Shown here: positions 48,175 to 57,217 of the stretch, in pieces
How positions within the stretch are numbered: position 1 is the first letter of the stretch
Layout of the letters: each line of letters begins with the position of its first letter
Source of the DNA: Macrotis lagotis
Taxonomy: Eukaryota > Chordata > Mammalia > Peramelemorphia > Peramelidae
Assembly (NCBI RefSeq): GCF_037893015.1
Contig: NC_133663.1
Location: 2,803,378 to 2,867,377, forward strand
Direction of reading: 5' to 3'
DNA: 64,000 bases
Program-made: the position numbers and the translations under genes
Notes under the pieces: model-generated
Databases searched by the model: none
The model's input: the letters and a program-made list of their open reading frames with translations, nothing else
What the model was told of the DNA's origin: nothing

Positions 48175-48327
48175 ATTATCATCACCACCCTACCATCCTC
48201 ACCACTGCCACCAACACCACTACCACACCACTACCACTACTACTACTACAACTACTACCACCACCACTACACTACTACCACTGTTACTACTATTACTACT
48301 ACTACCACCACCACCACCACCACTCTT
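48175..48327. repeat. (ACT/ACC)n trinucleotide tract
   Basis: About 150 bp of ACC and ACT triplets. The plus-strand histidine/tyrosine/threonine-rich frames here are artefacts of this repeat. Confidence 0.93.
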
Positions 48328-48604
48328 CAGATTGTGACTGTGGTCATGGGAGGTCCCCAGCTCTTACTGTGTACATGTTCCAGTCACCCCTTGGGCTCAT
48401 CAGGACCCTGGCATTTCTGTGCATTTCTGTGCTCACATTGCAGTTGCTCTCAGCTCAATGCCTACCTTGCTCCCAGTGCCGACTTATGAATGAGCAGACT
48501 GCTTCCATGTGAGGCTGCCTTGAATTCCCAGGGCTCGGGAAATTTGAGCGTTTGCATTATCTAGATTCTAGCAGATGCTGGCAATTTCCTTTTCCACAGG
48601 ACTG

Positions 48605-48715
48605 AGCTGCTTGAGATCAGGAACTGGCCAAAGATTTTGCCTCTCACCACATCCTCAGTGCTTACCCCAGAGCCAGCACAAAGTAGGGGCCAAATAAATC
48701 CTGGCTGACTTACTT
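48605..48715 (+). mobile_element. L2 3' end
   Basis: CTTGAGATCAGGAACTGG, CCAGCACAAAGTAGGGGCCAAATAAAT. Confidence 0.65.
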
Positions 48716-50775
48716 TGCTGCCGATGGTCACGAAGAAGGGTTAATATCATCACTGCAGAGTGGGTGGCAGATAAAAGCCAGGTAATAAAGAATGGAGGAA
48801 GAATTCCATCAGATTCTAATTGGAGAATGAGGATGAACATTGGCACCATCTGGGTAAACTTGCTCATTTTACAAATGAGAAGAAACGGAGGCTCAGGGAT
48901 GTGACCTATCCAGCTTGCAGGGGCAAGATCCAGGCCTCTACACTGACTCCATAGCCATCACTTGTTTCTGATACATGACACGGCCATTTCAGTTCACAGT
49001 GTTGGGTGCTTGGAAACCTTCGTGTGAAATGAGTTCATTGTGTAGCTGATGTCTTTGGAAGGCCTGAACCATGTCAGGGAGCGCATGTGTGTAACTTTCC
49101 CATGAAAAGTTTCTACCCATTCTCTAGATGAACCAGTCAAAGACAACAGAAGATTAAAGTGAGACCAGTGAGGCCAGAGCCAAACCCTAGCAGAGGCTGC
49201 CAGGGTCCACTGACTTGACTCATTCCAGCAGCTAGAACCAAAAAGGAATCATGTAGTATCCACAATGAAGGCAGACTGGAGGAAAGGGCTTGAATCTAGT
49301 GCCCGACTTCAGGAAATATTTGTCCCAAGGCCCTCTGCCTCTTCCAGAAGCCAAAATCACTCTTTTAGCTTAGAACAGCATATTAGGTACTGACAAAGTC
49401 TGGCTAGGAGGGAAAAGTGAAGGATTCTATCTTGCCCTTTTCTTAGGAGATGCCAGGGATGAGACAGCTCAGGCTGGCACTCTCCCTGTGGTTTAAGTCT
49501 GGGTGTGGATTGCAGAGCTTGTAAGAACGTTTGTTTCTAAGTCAAGGCTTAATGAAGTAATTTGGAGGCAAAAGTGATAAACTCACCGAGGAAGGACATT
49601 CCTCAAAAGAATGTTCTGAGAGCTGGATGTTAGGTCTGGATGTTGCTGCGAGGATGGCTGCTACAGCCAGTGGTGATGCAGAAACAGAACCGCCCAGTCG
49701 TCATCCGGCAAGAGGGAGGATGATGCCTGTCAGGGCAGGGACAAAGGGATGAAGTGAGCTTAGCTGTTTAGGCTGGGGAAGTCCCAGCAGCAACTGCCAC
49801 GAGGGAGATACCAGGGTTGCCAGCTCAGGTTGCAGATCAGCTCTGGTATCTCTTGGGAAGGGGTGGTCCCTCCATCCTATTTGGGTCTCTGCTGAACCAG
49901 GAGAACACACTGCCTGGCTCTCCTACTATCTCAGGCAAGGCCAGCCGAGGTTGTTCCTTGTGGGAAAGACCTCAAGAGATAAACAGTTGGTAGGCTAGTC
50001 AGGCTGCCGGCTCCTTGGCTGTCTGCCAGTTACAGCAGTTACCGTCGGCCTCCCACCTGGTTTCACAGAGTTCCCACTCAGCTAGCTTTGCCCCAGTTCT
50101 TCTTGCCCGCCTGCCTTCGGTGAAACTGTTAAGAAGACGTTAGGCCTCAGGGCCATCTACCAGCTTCCTGCCAGTGCCCTTCCTTTTCACCAGGACTCGG
50201 GGCTGTAGTCTCAGACTCTCCAACAAAGGAAGAATCAATCCAGGACTGATGGAGCTTTTCTTATGTGGCAGGCTCTACCCTTGAGGGACCAAGAACCAAA
50301 AAAAGCAAAAACCAAAAACCAAAAAACCCCACTCTTGAAGGGAGAGTCCTCTAGCTTAGTTCTAACAATTAGTACCAATTCCAGTGAAACCCAGGAAGGG
50401 CAAAATATCCCCAAGTCTTTACACTTCAAGCCTATTCCACTGAATGTGGCTACATTCGAATAATCAAGTCACTTGGGCCTCCTGGCACTGCTCCATTCTC
50501 GCAAATATTCTTGTGGTGATGGCACTCAATAAGTGACTATAAACGAATAGATATAAAGTGGTTAAAGACTGGCGGGGAGAGATCTGGAAAGCTTGGAGCT
50601 TACTGATGCAGACTGAAGCTGTAAGAATTCAACGACATCAGCCCCCCCAGGTCTGGCATAGGAGAGAGTTAGAGACCTCTCCCAGTAGGGATCCTAGCCC
50701 CAACACTTGCTGCCTGTTACATGAACCTCACAAGTCATTAGTCACCTTGCTAGACTCCACGTTTTAATGTGTCTT
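48716..50775. other. Intergenic, nothing recognised
   Basis: No supported gene or nameable repeat. Candidate regulatory DNA between the two genes. Confidence 0.5.
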
Positions 50776-50789
50776 TTAAAAGCATTTTT

Positions 50790-50943
50790 GTTGTTAGTTA
50801 GTTTTTTGCAAGGCAATGGAGTTAGGTGACCTGCCCAAGGCCACACAGCTGGGTCATTATGAAGTGTCTGGGGCTGGATTTGAACCCAGGTCCTCCTGAC
50901 TCCAGGGCCGGTGCTCTGTCCACTGCGCCACCTAGTTGTCCCC
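50790..50943 (-). mobile_element. CORE-SINE
   Basis: Reverse unit with 12-bp duplications AAAAGCATTTTT at 50778-50789 and 50944-50955. Confidence 0.94.
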
Positions 50944-51129
50944 AAAAGCATTTTTTAAAAAAAGTTTAAGCCTAAAAGAGGAGAGTAGAACAATACTGAG
51001 TCCTAAAGATTGAGCGTCTCCTGATTGAATTTCCAGCAGTTTTTGTGGTCCTTTCCTACCCCCAGGCCCCCTCATAGTACTAACATTTAGCGTAGTTCAG
51101 TGCCTGCCTCTACGTAATTTTTGCTATTG

Positions 51130-51330
51130 TTTAATTAATTAGTTGTGTCTGAATTTGGGGATTTTCTCAGCAAAGGTCTCGGAGTGGTATACTATTTCCT
51201 TCTCTAGCTCATTTTACAGATGAAAGAACTGATCGAGGTGAAGTGATTTGCCCAGAGCCACACAACTAGGAAGTATCTGAGGGTGAATTTGAACTCAGGT
51301 CCTCCTGACTCCGGGACTAGCCCTCTGTCC
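51130..51330 (-). mobile_element. Old CORE-SINE
   Basis: TTTACAGATGAAAGAACTG, GTGATTTGCCCAGAGCCACAC, TTTGAACTCAGGTCCTCCTGAC. Confidence 0.85.
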
Positions 51331-51464
51331 CCCTTCCCCCAGCTGCCTGTGCCCCTGGTTATAGGTCTGGGCATAAGATCAGAGTGGAAAGTTGATCATA
51401 GGTTGTGCGCTATACAAAATGAGGCAGTCAAAAGCGGGAAGGCCGCCTTAGACATGTGCTGGCT

Positions 51465-51575
51465 TCACGATCTTGGGAAGGTCGGATGGTTTAGGTTCAG
51501 TTTTCAGCCCCATTAAACAGGAACAATAATAACAGTACTTGCCAGGGTTGTTCTGAGGATCAAGTGAAAGCTTTG
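51465..51575 (+). mobile_element. MIR-like SINE 3' fragment
   Basis: Worn MIR-type end: GGTTGTTCTGAGGATCAAGTGAAAGC, resembling the conserved MIR sequence with the GAGGATCAAATGAGAT motif. Confidence 0.6.
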
Positions 51576-51592
51576 TAAAGAAATGCTAGCAA

Positions 51593-51735
51593 GGGGGTGG
51601 CGCAGTGGACAGAGCGCCGGCCCTGGAGTCAGCAGGACCTGGGTTCAAATCCAGCCTCAGACACTTCATAATGACCTAGCCGTGTGGCCTTGGGCAGGCC
51701 ACTTCACCCCATTGCCTTGCAAAAACCTAAAACAA
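51593..51735 (+). mobile_element. Young CORE-SINE
   Basis: Head lightly shortened (GGGGGTGGCGCAGTGG). Exact 12-bp duplications AAATGCTAGCAA at 51581-51592 and 51736-51747. Confidence 0.94.
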
Positions 51736-51747
51736 AAATGCTAGCAA

Positions 51748-52435
51748 ACCTAGTCCATGACACTCCTGTTAGAGATGAAGAAACAAGCTTGAAAAGCTGG
51801 GCCTTGCATTCAGGTTTTGTCATCCCAAAGTTGTTGTCTTCTTGCTTGCACTTCACTGCCTCCTTCTGATGTGCTTTTCATTTGGGGATGTAGGGGACTG
51901 TGTTCTCTTTATCCCAAGGACTTTGGTATTTTACTAAGGGCCAGAGTTGTTGGTCCCCTTGGGTAGAACCACTAATGGCTGTGACACCAAAAAGACTGAA
52001 AAAAATAACTTATTTTGTTAGAATTTTCTATTTGTGCAGTTATGGTTTTAATTTCACATCTGGATTCCAGCAGGCATGTTGTCTACGTCGTTCCCTGAAG
52101 CAAATGTTCATTGCGATAATATTGCCGCCCAGGCCCAAATCCAGGATCCTGTGACAATAATCAGCCAGTGAGGCTCTGGGGTAGAGAACACTCCAACACT
52201 ATCCATCAATGGCAATAGTGAGCCAGGTTTAGCATGGCAAGGTTCAGCATGCTTCCATCACCAGTTGGGTCACATACCAATGAGAGCAGAAAGACAGCAT
52301 TCCAGGGAGGAAGAAGGCTCTCATTGCACCAGAGGGCAACTGGTAGATGCCCTATGGGGATTGGGGTAGGCCATGGACAGGAATGGCATGGTGGGACTGG
52401 TTGTAATCAGCAGTACTCATGTCTATGACATCTCT
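51748..52435. other. Intergenic, nothing recognised
   Basis: No supported feature. Confidence 0.5.
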
Positions 52436-52439
52436 GGTC

Positions 52440-53420
52440 AGTCAATCAACCAGTATTTAGTAAGGGCCTAGGATCCAAACATAAAAAATGAAGTAATCCT
52501 TATAAGAAACAGATTCTTTTTTTTTTTTTTGAGATTCACAAAATTCTTTAATCAAAATTGGTTAAAGTTTTACACTGACACTTTGGATGAACTACAATAA
52601 ATCTGATTTTAAAATTAGGAACAAGCTACTAATTTTACTGATATATGTAGAATTCTAACAGTGCAATATATTGGATGATATTCTCATTTGTACCTTTTTT
52701 TGTCTCATAAAAATATTTCATCTAAATCTAGTTAACCAGTTTATTCAAGCTTCAAATTGTGAGAATGTCCACAAAAAAAAACCATTTGACATACTTTCTA
52801 AAGTAATTGAAAAATCCTGAAATATATACAGTCAAAAGTGTATAACCTAAAATATTGTATCTGCAAGTGAACTAATTTTATGCTTCATATACCAGTAATT
52901 TCTCCTAATTCACTCTTATGCAACTTTAAATGCCTTTAATTTTCTTATTTTAGGGGCATATTCATAAGGTAACTAAGTTTATGGTCAAATTTTGTCCTTT
53001 CGAAATTATTTACTTAATTCTTGCAACACCTCATGTCAGAGTCCTTTTTAGTAACTTTTTTGAAGGAACTGACAGTCTAATGGCGAGACTTGGCTGTGTG
53101 TGTGTGTGTGAAGGAGGAGAATCAAAAGGAACTTCATGTAGAAGCCAGTGTCTAAACTGTGTTTCCAGGAAGGAGAGAGTAGGAGATGAGAGAGAACATT
53201 CCAGTCACTGGGGGAGTGGGTGCAAATCTAGAGCAAATCTCTATCAGAGTGGGTCTTTCATAGGCTTTAAAGGGGGATGAGAACTGAATGGGAGAGAATG
53301 GGAAAGGAGGGCAACATTCTAGAAACAGGACACAGCCTAGAAAAAGTCACAGACAGATGAGTTGTAAGACTGGAGGGATGTTGACATGCTAGAAGCTTAG
53401 ATCCACCCCTCTGCCCAAGC
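52440..53420 (-). mobile_element. L2-type LINE fragment split by an insertion
   Basis: Left part 52440-52515 (CAACCAGTATTTAGTAAGGGCC) and right part from about 53062 (GAAGGAACTGACAGTCTAATGG, CTTCATGTAGAAGCCAGTGTC, GAACATTCCAGTCACTGGGGG) read as one reversed L2 3' region with a ~0.5-kb insert. Confidence 0.7.
52517..53050 (-). pseudogene. Probable retrocopy of an mRNA 3'UTR (parent unknown)
   Basis: Begins with 14 T (52517-52530). 16 bp further in, the minus strand shows ATTAAA (52547-52552), i.e. a poly(A) signal followed by a poly(A) tail. The remaining ~0.5 kb is AT-rich like a vertebrate 3'UTR, non-coding and unlike L1 or SINE. It sits inside an L2. No parent gene was recognised, and target duplications are not clear. 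Confidence 0.65.
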
Positions 53421-53665
53421 ATTCTGCCTAAAGAAAGGCTGAATTTCCCCCAAACAATAGATGGGAATCTTGAGAGGGAGGAACAATTAAGAAACCTAAA
53501 TCCATAGGTGTATTTGTGTCCTGCAAATAGCCTCTGGGTCTATATAAATTTAGAATAACTGCAGCTATTCAACACTGTAAAATTAGATGTAGCATTGTAT
53601 TCAAAACTTGTGGTCTGCATGGTAGTTCAGAACCACAAGCCCAGGCCCAAAGTCACCTGTGTGAG

Positions 53666-53668
<3 letters not shown>

Positions 53669-53717
<49 letters not shown>
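53669..53717. repeat. (CA)n microsatellite
   Basis: About 24 AC dinucleotides, with further CACACA scraps to 53740. Confidence 0.97.
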
Positions 53718-53721
<4 letters not shown>

Positions 53722-54009
53722 CACATATATGCACACACATAAAACCAGATTGAGGCATGGCTTGGAGTTTAAGAGCAACTCTTTTCACAAATGAGACCAC
53801 TTGCCTTGAAGGTTACCTCACATGAAGTCAAAGAGGTGGCCTCTATTATACTTGACATTTCCCAGGGTTCTAGCTGCCTCAGAAATGTCCCCCTGAATGG
53901 CCATAGTCTTATTCTTCAGTTTGAATTCCTTCCATTAGAATCTTACTTTTTGACTACCCTAATCAAAAGTAGGAATTCTATTCTAGGTGAAGGGGGTGCA
54001 GGGCTATGC

Positions 54010-54461
54010 TTAAAGAAGTCTTTAAGATCATGAAAAAGAGTAAAAATCCCACATGTGCAAAAATATTCATAGCACCATTCTTACTAAAAACACTAGAGAG
54101 CGTAGGAATAAGTGGATTGTTCCTTAGAATAATAAGCAGTATCTATCTGAAACCATCAGCAAGCATTACATCCAATGGGGACAGGCTTGAGGCATTCCCA
54201 ATAAGACCAGGGGTGAAACAAGGGTGCCCACAATCACCACTACTATTCAATATTGTCCCAGAAATGTTAGCTGGAGCAGTAAGAAAAGAAAAAGAAATTG
54301 AAGGAATTAGAATTGGGAAGGAAGAGACAAACCTCTCACTCTTTGCAGATGACATGATGGTATATCTAGAGAATCCTAAAAAAATCATCTAAAAAATTAC
54401 TAGAAATAATTGGTAACTTTAGCAAAGTTGCAGGATATAAAATAAACCCTCATAAATCCTT

Positions 54462-54521
<60 letters not shown>

Positions 54522-55680
54522 TATATATATATATGTATTTGACTAGCAAATGCAGCAGAAAGAGCTAGAAAGAGAAATCCCATTCAAAGTAACATCAGAC
54601 AATATAAAATACCTGGGAGTCTAGGTAGACTCAGAAACTTTTTGAAAACAATTCTCACGCAAATTAAATCAGTTTTAAAAAACTGGGCAAATATCAATGT
54701 TCGTGGATTGGTTGAGCTAATATAATCAAAATGACAATTCTGCCTAAGTTAAACTATGGTTTACCGCCCTACCAGTCAAAATTCCAAAAAATTACTTTGA
54801 TGAGTTGGAAAAAAAAAGGTAAGTAAATTCATATGGAGAAATAACAAGTTGGGAATTTCCCGAGACTTAATGAAAAAAAGTGCAAAAGAAGGTATCTTGG
54901 CCCTAAAGATCTCAAATTATATTATAAAGCATCAATCCTCAAATTGTCTGGATTGGTTAAGAAAAAGAGTGGTGGATCAGTGGAACAGACTAGGTGCAAT
55001 AGCAGGAAATGAATATAGTAATCTGCTGTTTGATAGACCCAAAGAGTCCAGCTATTGGGATAAAAACTCTCTCTTTGATAAAAACTGCTCCGAAAATTGG
55101 AAGTTAGTGTGGCAGAAACTTAGATTAGACTAAAAATCTTCACAGCAGCTCTTTCAGAAGTGGAAAAGAATTGGACTTTGAGGGGCTGCCCATCAGTTGT
55201 GGAGTGACTGAACAAGTTGTGGTCTGTGGATGTGATGGAACGCTATTGTGCTTTAAGGAAACATGAGGGACAGGATTTCAGAAAAGTCTGAAAGCCTTGC
55301 AGGAACTGCTGCTGAGTGAGACGAGCAGAACCAGAACATACACACAGTAACAACATGGGGAGCCGGTCATTCACTCATCGGTTTTAGGGGGCTTGTGATA
55401 GTGACTGCTGCCTGTATTCCGAGAAGGACTGTGGAGTCTAAATGTGGACCACAGCTGCTTATCTTCAGTATTTCAAAGGTATCTTCTTATGTCATGTTGT
55501 CGTCTCTGATGCGTTCTTTCTTCTTTTGGATCTGATTCATCTCTCACAAGGCGTTCAATTCTAATCTAGGTTTATCATGGTTGCAAGACTAGGTCCGACT
55601 GCCTTCTGTAGGGGGGCTGGGGGGGAGAGAAGGGAGGGAGAGAGGAGAATGAGAAAACTCAGAAGCTCGCCAAAACCACC
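54010..55680 (+). mobile_element. Rearranged L1 LINE ORF2 and 3'UTR
   Basis: Order seen: a C-terminal scrap (54010-54083, [15 protein letters not shown]), then RT (54086-54395: [28 protein letters not shown], catalytic FADDMMVY), a CT/AT microsatellite, post-RT (54540-54820), thumb-like IVDQWNRLG and NCSENWKLVWQKLRLD (to 55133), then again the C-terminal region (55137-55350) and 3'UTR. The Cys/His region is absent. The reading frame is broken, so it is dead. Confidence 0.85.
54466..54535. repeat. (CT)n-(AT)n microsatellite inside L1
   Basis: About 25 CT dinucleotides followed by ATATATAT. Confidence 0.96.
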
Positions 55681-56235
55681 ATCGTGTGCCGTTGGGAAAA
55701 CCAAGAAACCAGTTCTATCGTTTCAGAAATCAATAAGGAGGTCCTCAACCAAGGCCCAATGACTCCTCCTGAGGGAGGCTGCCCGTTGGATGGGTGGGTC
55801 CCCCTATCCTGCAGGGGTGGCAGCTCCTTTGTGGAGAGTCTCACAGGCCAGGCTGGCAGCAAACGAGCATCAGTTTGGGAAATAGCAAGCAGCTTGATTC
55901 GTGGCCAACTGGTCCAGCAGACATGCCCTGGAGAAACGGGAAACTGAGGCCAAGCAAGGGAGGGGGGCCACAAGGCAGGACCAAAACTGCCCCTCGGCAC
56001 GGCCGCCGGGCACAGAGGCTGCCAGGCTTGGGGGGTGATGGGCATCGTGGAGCCGGGGCTGAGGTTGGGAATAGAGACCCGAGGAGCAGCGGCCCCCGGC
56101 CCCCACCTCTGGGGAGACAGCGGCACCCGGAGGGCGGAATGGACCCCCCAGTGTCCCCCGGGCTCCCCCCCTCGCCGGGATCCCCCATATTTCACCAGCT
56201 CTGTCGCTGCTCCCCCACCCTGGGCTGGACCAGGC
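55681..56235. other. Upstream DNA of LSG1, unassigned
   Basis: Moderate GC rising to high GC. Open frames (e.g. 55659-56237 minus) carry no domain. Confidence 0.5.
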
Positions 56236-56440
56236 ACGGCTGGGAGGAGGAGGACGAGGAGGAGGAGGAGGAAGAGGAGAGGAGGAGGAGGAGGAGGGGG
56301 TGGAGGGGAAGAGGAGGGGAGGGGCAGGAGGAGGAAGGGGGAGGAGGGGAGGGGAGGAGGGGAGGAGAGGGAGGGGGAGGAGGAGGAGGGGGAGGGGGGA
56401 GGAGGAGGAGGGGAAGAGGAGGGGAGGGGAGGAGGCCCAG
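56236..56440 (+). repeat. GGA-rich polypurine tract upstream of LSG1
   Basis: About 200 bp almost purely of G and A on the plus strand (GGAGGAGGAGG, GGGGAGGAGG motifs). It lies 0.7-0.9 kb upstream of the LSG1 start codon. Translated frames through it are meaningless Glu/Gly/Arg strings. Confidence 0.9.
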
Positions 56441-56599
56441 GGGGCTGGGAGACCCCGAGCGCCCCCCCGCCCAGCCCGCACTGGACGCTCCCATGGGGGG
56501 CTGCGCTTATTTACAGTGGGGTCCCCGCCGCCCCTGCCAGCCCCCCGCTCCTGGGGGCACCTGGCTGGGGGGCTCCGGGGAGGATTGGGAGGGCGCAGC

Positions 56600-57115
56600 C
56601 CCGCCCCCTCGCCCGCTGGGAAGGCTGGGAGGTCACGTGGCAGAGACGCGCGCCCCTGTCCCGCCCCGTTCGCCTCCTCGAGCCCCGCCTCTTCCTGCTG
56701 CCCCGCCCCTTTCGCCTCCTCGAGGCCCGCCCCTTCCGCCCGGCCCCTTTCTGCCCGACGCTCGCGTTTCTCGCCGGACCCTTCCGGCAGCGCACCCCCC
56801 CGGGCTGTACCACCGCTCCTCAGACCCCCCCCTCACTCCCGGTGGGTGGAGTGTCCGCAGGGGCGGCGACCCCTCGGAAGCGCTGACCCGCGTGGCCCGG
56901 GACGCGTCCGGGAGGGCGCGAGGATGCCGGCGGCTCCGGCTCTGGGCCCCGGCTCTCGGCCCCTTCCGGCGTCTCCCCCCCATCTGCTCTCCACTTGGAC
57001 TCGCCCCAGCGTGCCCGCTTCCGCGGCGGCCGCGCAGGCGCAGGAGAGCCCCGAGCGGAGCCGCGCGGTCCGCGACCCCTGGCGCCGGTGGGGCCGGTGC
57101 GGCCGGGGGGGCGCG
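56600..57115 (+). promoter_or_regulatory. LSG1: LSG1 CpG-island promoter and 5'UTR
   Basis: Very GC- and CpG-rich, with no TATA box near the start codon. It contains E-box CACGTG at 56634-56639, several CCCGCCC/CCCCGCCCC GC boxes (about 56668-56740) and an NRF1-like GCGCAGGCGCA at about 57032-57042. This fits a housekeeping promoter with dispersed initiation. The transcription start cannot be placed from sequence alone. Confidence 0.75.
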
Positions 57116-57217
57116 ATGGGTCGGAGGCGGGGGCCGGGGGGCGGCGGCGGCCTGGGCCGGGCCCTCATCAAGGAGCGGAACCTGCAGAGCCGGGGCCGGC
57201 GGCGGCGAGACGCGTGG
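57116..57217 (+). CDS. LSG1: LSG1 coding exon 1
   Basis: Encodes residues 1-34, starting MGRRRGPGG and ending RRRRDAW, rich in Gly and Arg as in the human N-terminus. The ATG sits in a good context (GCG before, G after). The open frame continues upstream without a stop, so the start rests on homology and context. It ends at donor GTGAGC in phase 0. Confidence 0.93.

Noticed and set aside
48124-48512. His/Tyr/Thr-rich frames
   Set aside because: Direct translation of the ACT/ACC trinucleotide repeat.
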